Below are positions 35,138 through 46,866 of a stretch of 60,049 nt of DNA, one piece after another. Every line of letters starts with the position of its first letter. Position 1 is the first letter of the stretch. The notes below the pieces were generated by a model. The model saw only the letters and a list, made by a program, of their open reading frames with translations, was not told where the DNA came from and searched no databases. The stretch spans positions 1-60,049 of the forward strand of contig JAGFNK010000325.1 in the NCBI GenBank assembly GCA_025769875.1, given 5' to 3'. Both the position numbers and the translations under genes were made by a program. The DNA comes from Russula earlei (taxonomy: Eukaryota > Basidiomycota > Agaricomycetes > Russulales > Russulaceae).

Positions 35138-37942
35138 CATCAGGAAAAACCGGTCCGGTCCGTAGACACCGCTTAATTCTGTAGACACCATAGACACCAT
35201 AGCACAACAACATACTATGTAGTGCTCTATAGCATCATAGTAAGTCTATATTGCTCAATGTAGTTCCAGTAGTTTATGACTATATTTATGTAGGCACAGT
35301 AGATGAAACCAAGTCTACATATCACTATGTAGGATGACTGAAATTAAGGTTGTCTATGGAGATGATCAGTTTACTACATTGCACTATGGAGACAATCAGT
35401 TTATTACATTGCACTATGGAGACAATTGTTCATTACATTGCTCTATGGAGACTATTGGTTATTATAATTATATTGCACTATCGAGCCTTACTGATGGTGG
35501 CCATGCTACACTGCATATTGTCCTCTCCTCTCCTCCCCAACCCACTCTCCCCTTTCCCATCCTTCCCCTCTCCTTCTCCCCTGATGACACCGTTTTTCTT
35601 TCTCGCCTCTCCTCTCCTGATGGGAGGCGGCCGCGCGCACGAGTCGGTCGAACTGGGGGTAAAAGGGTTTCTTGCTTGCTTTCTTTCTATTTCCTTCCTT
35701 TCTTGCCTTCGTCCTAGAGACGAAGGCTGGTTTTTATGTACATTGGGACTGGAGCTAGACTAAATGGTATCCTAGGATGAGGGTAGCTAAAGAGAGGTAA
35801 ATGTATTCTGAGATAAATGGGTATGGACGTGTGTGATCGCAGCGTTGAGGCGACAGGTGTAACGAAGCTAGGCTTTGGAAGGGTATAGTAAAGGGGGCTG
35901 TAGCAACGAGTGGGCACTAGTTGGCGTGGCCAAAATGCCGTGAAGGGGTGGTCGGCCAGGTCTCGAGCATTGGGGACTTCTGCCTGATGAGGCAGTGGCG
36001 GGTGTGCGGGTGAGCGTGCGTGCATGTGGGGGTGAGTGTGGGGGTATGCGTACGGGTGCGCGTGGGTGGTAGCGACGTCGGAGGCTGGAGGAGCGAGTGT
36101 GTGCATTGGAGGCGAGAGGCGGAGGGCGTGGTGTGCTTGCGTGTGTGACGTGGTGGAGAGAGGGAGTTGTGGGGCGCGCGTGTCGGGCGTTCGGCTGTTG
36201 ACTTGTTGACTTGTCTCTCGCGGTGGGTGTGGGTGACGCTTGGTCAGCGTTGGCCAGTCCGCCGTGATCCACGTCCAAGCCCACAACTCACCTTACAGTG
36301 CAAAGGAGAGGGGAGGGGAGAGAGCACATGGGGAACATGCAAGTGAGAGTGGTCACGCGTGAAAAATGCTGCTTGCTTGTTATGCAATGAGATGTTGTGA
36401 TGGCAAGGCACAAGGTAAAAAAGGCCAACATGTGCAACTTGTCGACTTCAAACCTTTTTTTCACGATGGCCTCTTCGTTTTTACTAATCGCGTTCATTTT
36501 CTTTTGCCATCATTCTTCCCCTCTTTCCCCTCTCCTGCCCACTCTTCCTTCCCCATGGTCCCAGTTCAAGACTCCCAAGCTGCCAGTTTCATCAAGTTTT
36601 CACCGGCTATTACCCAAGTCATTCGAGTTTTCGAGTTTTCCCACGCCATGTTGTTTCCGCGGGTGCGTTTTTTGTTTCGTTTTCACGCACTCTCTCATCA
36701 TCTCCCCTCTCCTTCCTACTAAACAGCCTCTTGTTGGCCTTCAAGCTGCCTTCTCACTCCCTTCTTCTGTGTCACTGCAGTGGTGACGATGGGGACAACA
36801 ACAACATATGAGAGGACTTGTATTTAAGTGAAAGAAAAAAAAACGCACACAAACAACTTAACTAAAATCGCGCGCGCGGGGGAAAACACGCGTTGCTTGA
36901 AGGTAAAGTACGCTTGAACCGAAAGCGAGCTCCCGCACGCAGGAAATGGTATTTCAGGGGATGGGCACATCACAGAAAACGAAAGTGCGACCCTCTCCCT
37001 AGGTCTCGCCAATGTGCGTTTCGGGTTTCCTTTTACTTGCGCAATCTCACTGTCACAGTGACAAGTACAACCATGCTTGGCGTCTTCAATGAGTGTCTTG
37101 CGCAATCTGTGCATTACCCTTTCCCCCCCTTCTTTTTGCTTTTCGTTTTTTTGTCACTCCCCTCTGCTTTCCTTTGCACAGGCTTCGCGCGGCTTCAAAA
37201 CATTGAACACACGTTCACGTCTCGACTCACCTGTACCCTGGTGCCATCTTCTGCATCGTCCTTGATGCCTCCTCTTACCGCGACAAAGCCACCGACACCA
37301 CTGTCCAAGTCCAAGAAACGAGAGAAGGTGGCCCTCGCTCCCGGGCACAGGCCGATGAACAGTGAACAGGTGCGTTATTCCTTTTCATTTTTGTGCACTC
37401 TCTCATACTCTCCGGCCTTTCGTCAAGTGCTCGGGGGGAGAAATGGACATATGGAGCGACGACGAGACGCCGCTTAGAACGCATACGCAAATGACGACGA
37501 TGGCTATGGGCGCAGTCCCAAGAAGTGCCGCACGCGAGAGCCGGAACAGCGCCGCGGAGGCGAGTATCCGATTGTAGTTCAAAAATATTAGTTAGCGTTG
37601 ATATGTGAAATATATATTGTTTCCTGACATTTGTGTGAATTTAAGTGCCTGAGTTGTTTATCATAACAATGTTGCAATCGGTAGAACATAAGCATGTGGT
37701 TGGCTACATAGGTATGGTTGATGATGGGAAGAAATGTATATTTATGTTGTTGATATAACATTGTATGATTTATGTAGCATTGGTAGAAGAAATGTAGTCA
37801 ATGGTGCTCTATATAACCCTGGTGGCGGCTATATAGAGTTTGGTGGTTGCTATGTAGGCATGAAACCTCGATGGTTGTAAAGTTGCTACAGACGCTATGG
37901 TAGCAATATAGTGCTACATAGCATTTTTGTTTTTTCCTGATG
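35138..37942. mobile_element. 2.8-kb element with CATCAGGAAAAA terminal inverted repeats
   Basis: Left end CATCAGGAAAAAC at 35138 and right end GTTTTTTCCTGATG ending 37942 are inverted repeats shared with the unit-1 element 6827-10801. Subterminal AT-rich arms (35140-35520 and 37570-37930) are studded with CTATGTAG/CTACATAG motifs. The GC-rich centre holds proline/histidine-rich open stretches and a possible captured exon. No transposase is recognisable, so it would be non-autonomous. No target duplication is apparent. Confidence 0.6.
37190..37371 (+). pseudogene. Possible captured exon of a cytochrome b5-like protein
   Basis: The plus strand reads KSKKREKVALAPGHRP, ending at a GT donor after GAACAG. 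The KREKV-LAPGH motif is one I recall from the region before the heme-binding domain of fungal cytochrome b5-like proteins. The heme-binding part is not present. A weak, memory-based call. Confidence 0.3.
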
Positions 37943-38098
37943 TATCTGCTCCTTTAAGTAGGCAGGAACTAAACAGAGGCTTATTCAAAAGGACAGAATG
38001 AATGTTGAGCCAATCAACATCTACTGTAATATGCTAGGCCAGGTCCAGAGTGGGTTTAATTAACCAGCTCCACTCAAATACTCTAAATTGGTACTGGG

Positions 38099-38105
38099 TA
38101 TAAAT
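38099..38105 (+). promoter_or_regulatory. TATA box stranded from its gene by a transposon
   Basis: TATAAAT at 38099. If the transposon 38180-47017 and one target-site copy are removed mentally, this box lies about 80 bp upstream of the ATG at 47026, a normal promoter distance. A 10-bp-arm palindrome (CGAGTGAGGG gat CCCTCACTCG-like) follows at 38108-38130. Confidence 0.5.
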
Positions 38106-38179
38106 GTCGAGTGAGGGGATCCCTCACTCGGCCTTGTGTGCTCGCGATTGAGCTCACTCGCGCTCGGGAATCACAACAG

Positions 38180-38331
38180 TATGGCAACAGGGACCGGCCA
38201 GCTTGTTATGCTGGCCTGTCCCTGTTTCTGACGCGAAGACGCCACACGTTTGTAAGTGTCTGAGTGAGAAAAGTGATCAAGGACCCCAGAGACTCTATTT
38301 TTTTTTTCACCGTTGTACAATTCTTGAAGCG
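38180..38331 (+). repeat. Left terminal inverted repeat with terminal hairpin
   Basis: Reverse complement of 46867-47017 with few differences. The outer part contains GGGACCGGCCAGC, a short TTGTTAT loop, then GCTGGCCTGTCCC, so the tip can fold back on itself. Confidence 0.9.
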
Positions 38332-39966
38332 CCCACCTCCCGCGCATCCCTCGCCCACGCATCTTCCTTTCTCTTGGTCTCGTCTTTCATCCCCTCCCAA
38401 CTGTTGTCTGTCCTTTCTCTCTCTTTCTCGCATCCCCCTTTCGATGTCATTCCCTCGTGTTGCCCACTCTACGCCCAGGAACAGTGACGACAGCTCAAGT
38501 CGATCACTGTCAACGTCACCTGCATTGCTGCCTATGCCCCACTCTCGTCCGTCTTCAAGTCGGAGCTCGGCTCCTCCAACCTTCGACCTATGGCACAACA
38601 TCATCGCTGTTCGCCCGCGCCTCGCTCTCCTTATCCATCCCCTCTGCCACTAGTCTGCTTGGTCTGCATCATACTCCACATCCTTTCATCATCATGCTCT
38701 CGCCCCTCAACGACTCCCTTTCATCCCACTCTCGCCTCCTCTATCATCATCGTCCTCGCCCCCGTCACGAGTCGACACACTGACCTGGATGACATGTTTG
38801 TTGTCGTCATCACCGCTTTATCTGAGGGCTCGCTGCCCACAGTGCTTCACCCTGTCGTCATCGTCACACCGCCCCACACTCGCGGACTCGCAGTTGGAGG
38901 AATAGGCTTTTGGTACGCTCTTGACTGATATACTGTACTGCTATGAATTTCCATCCCACCTCGTTTACTTACTCTCCAATTTCGCTAAACACTTGCCTCG
39001 TTCTGGTTAGTGTAGAATGTCTTATGCCTCAATTCTGGTTCATGTTCTGTTGCGACGTCATACTCACCTACTTACTTGTCTTGTCTCGCGTCCTCTATCC
39101 CTCTGCTCCCTTGATTACCTGCTTTTCCTCTGCCTTTGCTACAGTATTTAAGGACTGGTAGCTACAGTCTCAAATGACAGTTTTTGTGCAGTCTTCTGCT
39201 CCCGTGTTAACCTCTTCATCTGCCAGCAAAAACGACTCTTCACCTAATGATAACCTCTCCCCTCTCTCTTCTCCTTCATAAGCTTGAGCACACACACAGG
39301 TTCAACTCTCACGCCCGTGAGTCTGATACCTCAAAGTGTTCGCGTCTGGGACACGACCTTGCTCTCAGCTCACCTCTGTTGATACCCGCCCTTGGATCAA
39401 GCAACACAGACTCTGCGTGCCCCACCTGGTGTGCGGAACCATGCCACCGAGAAACCAGCACAATGCATGGATAGAAACAACGAGTGTACTGAGACCAACA
39501 TGGCCATTTATTAAAATTTTAAAATGAATGTGCTTTTGCAGAGGACTGGAATGAGGATGCGAGGCGAGTGACAGGGCATCGCGTGCAAGGAAAAGCTTGG
39601 GCTGTGAGCTCTTACGTATGACAGTGGAAGCAGGTGGCGATCAAGGAGTGGTGAGGTGGCAAGGTAGGACAAAAAATGAATGAGAAAACATACTATGAAA
39701 GAAAGGGGACGACGCAACACAATGACACATGCATGGTTCCGTTGGGCATGCTGTGCAGCACGCCTTACAGTGCAGCAACCCGAAGTCAAAAGGTGAATGA
39801 GCATGGCTTGTCATTCGGGAAAGTCAAGGAATGGAATGGGTATGGAGCAATTGAAATTGCAAAAGTGAGCTGGGATGTCGTTAGCCAGGACTTGGAATAA
39901 GCAATGTGACTGAAGAATACCATGATGCATTTGCTTCATCAGACAAGATTGAGAGGATGACTTTGA
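38332..39966. other. Transposon interior without recognisable gene
   Basis: From about 38290 to 38770 the plus strand is markedly pyrimidine-rich (CCTCTC/CTTTCT runs). Several overlapping open stretches exist but none has recognisable domains. Serine/proline-rich low complexity explains them. Confidence 0.5.
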
Positions 39967-42516
39967 TCAAAGTGATGAGGCCGAGTCAACAAGGCGAAAT
40001 GAGGACCCTTGCGATTCCCAAATGTTGTAGTCAGTTGGTACCTGGAAAAACTTGCAGAAGTGGTTGCACTGATGGTCAGTCTCGAAGGCTTGATGACCGC
40101 TGGGCAGGTTTCCGTCTGCGAAAATGTATCCAAGAGCACTTTACAGCGTTAACACTTTGATAAGAAATCACAATCACAAACACTGGGCATACCTGTCAGT
40201 TACAATCTGAGGGTCACTCAGGACTGAATTACTGCCTGTTAATGGCGCTCAGAGTTCAGATAGTAGGGGAGAGATTTGTAATGACCTGATGCACCTTGAT
40301 AATCGGCAACAAAGGCCAACTTTTTTGTTTTGAAATACTGAACATGCTGCGAGAACGCCAGGAACTCTGCTCGCTCCTTGTCATCCTTGTCAATAAAGAA
40401 GCCTGGAGTGGCTGACGCATTACTCAGGTACTTCCTGAAGTGGCCGTTGTTGCCACCAATCACTTCCTCTAACAGAAAAGCTTGGGCCTCACTGTTTTCA
40501 GTTGTGACATGTTCAACAGCAAGTGCGGCCTCAACAAAGCGCATGGGAGGAATCGGAAATGGTGGCAGCCCATGCAAAGCAATGCCTTTATCAACAAACT
40601 TGTATACGAGGTTGAGGAGTACGCGTGCCCAGGAAAGACAAGCTATCTCCATCATGAGGTTACGGACTTGAGTAACACCATTGTGAGGGATGTTCTGGGT
40701 GATTTCGATCGGGTCTTGGTTGGTGGAATTGATTGTTGCCTTCTTAGCATAGAATGTCTGCTTAGCACAGACCTTGAAACCAGCTCCAAAGATGTCCTGA
40801 CTTGTTGTTCCAAACATAGCAAGCTTGAAACCACCTTTTTTCTGTTTCGATGGAGAGAAATCCAGTTGCAACGTCATGTCCCGAGCTGGCCCCAGATACT
40901 GTTTGTGATCAAAGTCCTCCTGATGTGACTGCAATAACTCTTCAAGCATGCAATGCACAACAAGGTAAGTAGTGACATTTATTGACTTTGTTTCAACTGC
41001 ACACAAAGTCAGATCCTCCGAGTCATTTACTATAAAATTTGCAATGCTCACAAAGGCAGCGCGCAGCCCTGAGTGTTGGTGGCTTTTGAGATCGGAGTGC
41101 ATTCCCCAGTTGGCGGCTGATTGTGGGTGATGTCTCAAGTTCGGTGTTGACACGCATGCGCTTGGGAGGTGGCGAAGCAGATGTGGAGGAGACTGTGTTC
41201 ACATCAAAAGATGATGCCACAGTCCCTGATCCTTGCCCGTGTTCCGCTCTGACTTGCACTGCCAGATCAGGCCATGAAACCTATGTTATGGGGGAAAGAC
41301 ATTAGTCTGTGGTGGTGCACGAGAGTTGTGAGCTTCTGTGTACCTCTTGCACCCTTTCCATCTCCTTCCTCTCAACGTTGTCAAGATATTGCTGGTAAAT
41401 TACATTTGGGATATGGAAGAAAATTGTGCAATGGCCCGATTTGAACGTCAAGCCACCTTTTCCGGATTTGAAAAATTGATGAGATATTACATCCTGATCT
41501 GGATTCAAGGGTTTAATTTCAACCCAATCCTTTGTCCTCATGATAATATCATCAATTGCCAATGGATACTTGTCCATGTAGGCATTCCATATGGATAAAA
41601 GATGCTCATAGAGGAGATGTTTGAGCTCAACAGCACCAATATGAACAGGAACATTATCAACGGCTTGAAGAATGTCCTTGAAAAAGGTATCTTTGTCAGA
41701 CCAACAAATTTGGAACATTTACGTAGGCAACTTACTCCAATTAGCTGCGCCTTCATCTTCCCAACTGGCATATGCACAGCCCGGACCTCAACAATCACCA
41801 CATGACCACCATGAAGTGCATATGCATTATTTGCAAGGGTTTGACGTGTCAACTGATAGGATAAGTGGTTCTTTGTATAACCAGAACTGCCTGCCAGCAC
41901 TCCCCCTGTAGACCAGATAACAGGAAAAGCCTGATGAGACTGCTTTCCTGGAAGTTGGACTATAGGAGTTGTAGATGCCATGCGAACAGGCCCATTGGTG
42001 GACTGGACAAGGTGATGAGCCTGGAATCCTTGGAGTGAACCAGTTGGCAGAATTGGATTTGAGTATGCAAAACCAACTGGCTGAACGGCATTTGTATATT
42101 CTGGAAAACAGATCAAGATGTAAGTTTAATCTCTAACAAACCAGATAGTGGCATGCACTGACGTCCATGTTGAGCTTTTGCTACCTGTTGATGAACCATG
42201 TGCTGATGTTCTGCTGTGGCCGTGTCAACACTGCTTCTATGGAGGGCAAGCATGAGAATGTACCTCTGCACTTTGTTGTCTCCTTTTGTTTATAGTACTG
42301 ATAACATTCCCAACAGACTTTCCGACCTCCTTGACTAGGGTCATTGCTGTGGAGGTAGAAGGTGTCTGTTCCGGGGGGGAAGGTTTTGATTGGACAACCT
42401 TCTCGCTCACAAACAACAACCTTCTCCTTGTCAATGTTTGTAAAATCAGCAGCATAACCCTCATCAACTGGTTTTTGACCAGACATAGTAGGGTACTGAG
42501 AGAAAGAATGTCTCAA
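39967..42516 (-). CDS. Alpha-kinase (MHCK/eEF2K-type) protein, transposon cargo
   Basis: Multi-exon minus-strand gene encoding an atypical serine/threonine kinase. The first exon has a cysteine-rich segment (CEREGCPIKTF, then CWECYQYYKQ). A middle region (KDTFFKDILQAVDNVPVHIG, KDWVEIKPLNPDQ) is unassigned. The catalytic domain includes LPPFPIPPMRFVEAALA, AFSQHVQYFKTKKLAFVADYQ and, after a 50-nt intron at 40236-40285, SVLSDPQIVTD. After a 54-nt intron (40139-40192) comes YIFADGNLPSGHQAF, then DHQCNHFCKFF, the zinc-coordinating end expected of alpha-kinases. Stop at 39967. With both introns the domain reads open, so it is probably functional. N-terminal exon joins (42.2-42.5 kb) are unresolved. 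Substrate unknown. Confidence 0.8.
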
Positions 42517-43255
42517 CGGTGTACGGTGGGATTTGCTGTTATGGAATCATGTGAGTCCTGATACCAGCCGAAGCCAAAACCATGACTTTGCTCAGCATTG
42601 GACAGATGATAGAAGGGACAAGACAGCCAATATTTTTATTCCAGATGGTATCTAGGTGTTTATATACAGGTAGAAACTATGGGAGAGTGTGTATGAAAGG
42701 TAGGCATGTGATGAAAGGAAAACAAGGCGAGAAGGGGAATCAAGATGCAATGACGCAAGGCGTTGACATTGCGGTGACGTGAGGCAGTCCGGGTGGTGGT
42801 GAGCATCTGGCAGCTTCACAGTTGTTGTTGTGGCTGTTGCCATTGCTGTCATTGTGGCTGCTGCCATTATTGTTGTTGTTGTGGAGGAGTCGGCGTGGTG
42901 AGTGGTGGGTGTGGAAGGGTCGAAATGGAGGAGGGTGTTGTCGGCGGTGTGACGGGCGTGCTTGGCCTTGCGATCGCGTGTTGGGGCCGTTGGGCTAGAT
43001 GTAGTGTCAGCGACGGAAGGCAGGGCATGGGTGGTGATAGAGTTGTCGTCTGGTGGCCGCGGTGACGAGGTCTTCGCCATCGGAGGTGGCGGCTGCATGC
43101 ATGGACGCGGGCGTACGTGGGGACGGGGATGCGATGGATACATAGCACTAGGAAGCAACGGGAGTTGTAACGAGGCAGGTCTGGTGCCATACATTAGAGT
43201 CAGTAGCTGATCCATTAAGAGTAGAGATAGAAAAAATACTTACCTGAGTTGCTGT
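42517..43255. other. Region between kinase and Sec14 fragment
   Basis: Contains a TATA-like motif and a microsatellite-like GTTGTTGTTG/GGCTGCTGCC stretch (42820-42890), then GC-rich low complexity. No gene with recognisable domains. Confidence 0.5.
42659..42666 (-). promoter_or_regulatory. TATA box upstream of the alpha-kinase gene
   Basis: Minus strand reads TATATAAA about 145 bp upstream of the first candidate kinase start. This is a plausible core promoter carried inside the transposon. Confidence 0.45.
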
Positions 43256-43299
43256 GTGATGAAGGAAAAGATCCAGACCTGCGCGTTGGAGTTTACTAA

Positions 43300-43769
43300 C
43301 ACCACCTCGTCACTTCCACATACCGAAGACAGTCGGTGGATACGCCAGGCACTCGTCATCGTCGACCTCAGGGGCTTCAGGCTCTCCCAGTTCTGGGCAT
43401 TCAAGTCCATCGCGCGGTGCTTCTTCGACGTCTCCTAAAACTACTTTCCCGAAATGTACGTCCCCCGCGTGCGCCTACCCCTCACTCACCTGTAATACAT
43501 CCGACCACTCGTCATATTGTAGCATGGGCCAGCTGATCATCATCAATGCGCCAGCATCCTTCACGGCGATCTGGAGCATGGTCAAGCCGTGGCTCGCCCT
43601 GTGCATGCTCAACAAGATCACCATCCTCGGCACGAATCATCCCGACCAGCACACGGCGCTGCTCCTTGACCTCGTCTTGCCGGAAAATCTCCCCGTCGCG
43701 CTTGGAGGCACCTGCACTTGCAGCTGCACATGGTGCGGCGAGCGTGGCCGCCACCACATGAGAGGGTGA
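43300..43769 (+). pseudogene. Captured Sec14-like CRAL-TRIO domain fragment
   Basis: The plus strand encodes RQALVIVDLRGFRLSQFWAF then FDVS-stop-NYFPE, a GT-AG intron (43456-43522), and MGQLIIINAPASFTAIWSMV, KPWLA, MLNKITILGTNH, LVLPENLPVALGGTCTC. This is the lipid-binding core of Sec14-type phosphatidylinositol/phosphatidylcholine transfer proteins: the IxDLKG, NYYPE, INAPxxF and ILG...LPxENLPxxFGG series. One codon is TAA where the family has Gln before NYFPE, and both ends of the gene are missing. It is a host-gene fragment trapped in the transposon, with its intron, so captured as DNA. Confidence 0.75.
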
Positions 43770-44787
43770 CTATGGCAGTGACGATGACGGGGACGCCATC
43801 GTCGGGAACGGCGACGACGGAGGCTGCTGCGCACTTTCCAATGCAGGCCCGTGTTTGGAAGGCCACGTGCTGGCTGCACAGGGAGCTCGACGCGCCTGGC
43901 GTGCCGTGGCCTCCTCCTCTGCAGAGGCGGAAAGAGGAAGAGAAGGAACAAGGATGGGGCAAAGAGGAAGAGGAAGAAGATACGTGTCCAACAGCGCATT
44001 ATACCATGGAGTTAAGCTGATGGCGCTCCCCTGGCCTTGAAGCGTTCTGAAGGTTGCATCGAATACAAATGCGTAAAGTTGCATCTTATCAATAACACAG
44101 CACGTCAGGACTTCCACTATGAACAAATGTATTGAACTTACCTTTGCCGGAGCGCACACTGAGCTGTGGAGGCGGCTGGTGGTGTGGGCGGCGCAGGAAC
44201 TGGTGAGGAGAGGGCGGGAGTGGACGAAGCTGAGACAGTGGCCAGCCAGACAGAGACGGCGGCGTGGGATGGAGCTGTGGTAGGCGGGATGTGTACAGCG
44301 ACGTTGGGACTACTGAGGCAACGCTGAGGGTGCGGCGGACTGAAGCTGGGGCGACGGCATGCGGTATTGAGGGTGTGGGAGCTGGTGAGGCAGAGACGGC
44401 GGAAATGTTGGATGAGACCAGGACTACAGGGGTAGCTGAGACTGAGGCGGCAGGGCGCGAGACTACGGGTGCGGTGCGGACGGACGTGGTGAGACTGAGC
44501 TGGTGGCAGAGGCGGCTGACGAGGCAGCGACGATGACAGGGATGCACGCTCCTGGGGCTGTGGCGACAATAGGTGAGACTGGGGGGACAACAGGTGGGAC
44601 TGAGGCTAGAGGAGCAAGGTGGGCGTGGACGTGATGGCGATGCGATAGTGACAATGATGCCGGATCAACAGGACGAGTGAGGTGGGCGAAGACTAAGGTA
44701 AATAAGTGGCCATGTGCATGGACACGACAAATGTGGACGAGGCGAGCGAATACGAGTGAGTGAGCGATGAGAGACGACGTGAGTGCA
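43770..44787. other. GC-rich low-complexity stretch in transposon
   Basis: Proline/serine-rich or alanine/valine-rich open stretches on both strands, with no domain I recognise. It may hold exon relics of the captured gene, but nothing firm. Confidence 0.4.
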
Positions 44788-46855
44788 CTAGTTCTTGCCC
44801 ATGGTCAACAAGGGTGGGGGTCTACTTGACTTCCCCTCACGATGGGCTCCAGCTGTACGAATGCCTGTTTGTGTAGGCTGGGTTGAGGTTAGGCGTTTGA
44901 CCGAGATGAAGGGTAGACGAAGGAGAGGAAGAGGGGCAGGAATGTGGACGCGAGTAAACGACGCGTTGTCACGTCGACATGCTCGTATCCCCGAGATGAT
45001 CCAAATCAATCCAACATAAGGTATATCTTGATAGTACATCCATTGTGATAAAATTCGGTCACTAAAGTCAGCATATTCACGAAGATCTACTATATTTTCG
45101 ACATTGAAACCCGCATCACTACCCTGATCATCAAGTGATGGAGGATTTTCTAATCCTCCATAATACACATACCCATGCTCACCAACAACATTGTCTCCGT
45201 GCCGCAGTTCACGCAGACCAGCCAGAAGTTGCACCTCTTCATTGGCACCTTCATCAGCCAGATGAAGTGCTCCGGCAAGTTGAGGATCATCTGGTAAAGC
45301 ACGAAACAGCGCAAGCAGGTCTTGATATATCTTCCAAAACGTGAGGCATGACACGGCAGGTTCACCCATCGTCTGATACAACGTTGTTATTTGTTTGGCA
45401 AAAGTTGGCAGAACTAGCTGGAATACAGGACTATGGGGTTGTACCCATTCCTGCTCCATTTTGTCAAAGATATCTGAAGATACAACAACCTTGATTATTT
45501 CCTCAGTTCACGTTGATGTACCAGATGGAATCAATCTCAGCACACCTTAAAATCTTGGGATCCATACAAATGTGGCTTTGCGTGAATTATATTGGGGATA
45601 CCTTGAGGCAAGAGCTTGTGCTTGTCAGCACGTGGAGGACTGGAGTTGAACCGCCATGTCCACGCATCAAGCTCAGCTTGAAGCCACGGAATTGCAAGCC
45701 AGCGGAAAACAAGTCTGGAAAGAATGATCTCATCAACAGCCATTATACGCAATAGGAACTCTTAGTATTACTTTTCGAGTGGGTCATCGGGGTTATATAG
45801 TCCATTGTTATATCCAAAATCAAGGTGACTTTCAAAGCCCGGTGTGAATTGGCGACGCAACTGAGACCAGGCAATTTCAGGCTTGATATTTGTCTTCTCG
45901 ACACACCAGCGATGCTGTAGCGTGCCAACCAAGGAGGGATCTAGCCAATGACGTGTAACAGTGTGGCAGTTTGCAACAACATTGTTTTCTGTTCCGCGGT
46001 CGCTCTGTGTGATAAGGGGGATACCTGGTCATCAAGGGCACTTCAGCAACGGTCACTGACCGACACCACAGACTTACCTCCAATTTTACGCCCTGCTTCA
46101 ATATAATAACTATTAATTAGTCGGGGATTGCGATTGCACCACCAGATCTTCAACCATGCAATGCGGCCTGGGAATGGATCGAGACCAATGTGCAGCCATA
46201 AACCAAACCGTTTCCACTTATCATGTTGATCAATGGTCAATATATCCATGATACCAGCTGACCAAAACCGCTTTCGTCGAAACCTCCGTGCTTTCCGAAG
46301 TTCAACAGCCTCCGGCTCCGTCCCTTTCAGAAACCGTGCAATGGTTGCTCTACTGGGTCTTGTCAAGAATACAGACCACAGGAAATGTGCCACGTACTCG
46401 GGCACCTTCAGGCTATAATCCTGGCGCAATGTGGTTACCATTTGCCTCGCACCCATTGTTGGAAATCGTTCTCTAATTTCTTGTACAAATGGGGCAATTG
46501 TTTCAAAACTTGCTTGTTGTTGTCAAGTTCCCCTCAATCCAAGTTTCATGCGGACTCGCTGTAAGGACTTGACACTTCAAAATTTCAGTCTCACAACATG
46601 GTTGAAAAAGGGTGCCAATAGATATTACCTAAAGCCATACTGAGATTTATCGAAGTGATCCAGAACATGTGCAACAACACTTTGATCCGAGAAACCTAGA
46701 CGCCAGTAATACTCAACCAGTGGATGAAGGTCCTCATCAGGAGCTAAAGAGAATATCAATTGAGATTGGGAAATAGGGTCCTGAATCACATACGCAATGG
46801 TTTGTGTTGGTTTCCCCGTGGCATGGGTTGGACAAGTGAGCGTCGATATAACCAT
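44788..46855 (-). CDS. Integrase-like (DDE) transposase of the 8.8-kb element, possibly interrupted
   Basis: Exons read LHPLVEYYWRLGFSDQSVVA; then FETIAPFVQEIRERFPTMGA; the catalytic core MDILTIDQHDKWKRFGLWLH with IAWLKIWWCNRNPRLINSYY; a 53-nt intron (46025-46077); PLITQSDRGTENNVVANCHT; LDPSLVGTLQHRWCVEKTN and KPEIAWSQLRRQFTP; LVFRWLAIPWLQAELDAW with APRADKHK-like text; and a C-terminal NGY-IYIGGLENPP-type segment. This matches the basidiomycete rva_4-type integrase-core family as I recall it. Catalytic acidic residues are visible in IDQHD, QSDRG and the VEKTN/KPE segment. One in-frame TGA (46523-46525) stands where CGA would give TRQQ, and the first-exon join is unresolved, so activity is uncertain. 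It would cut and rejoin the element ends. Confidence 0.75.
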
Positions 46856-46866
46856 GATGTGATTTC

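Noticed and set aside
35714..36286. 190-residue proline/histidine-rich ORF on the minus strand
   Set aside because: It is the complement of GTGTGG/GGGTGTG-type low-complexity sequence inside a non-autonomous element; no domain and no sign of conservation.
44089..44547. Serine/proline/alanine-rich minus-strand ORF in the large transposon
   Set aside because: Low-complexity composition in a GC-rich stretch gives open frames on both strands; nothing supports a protein.
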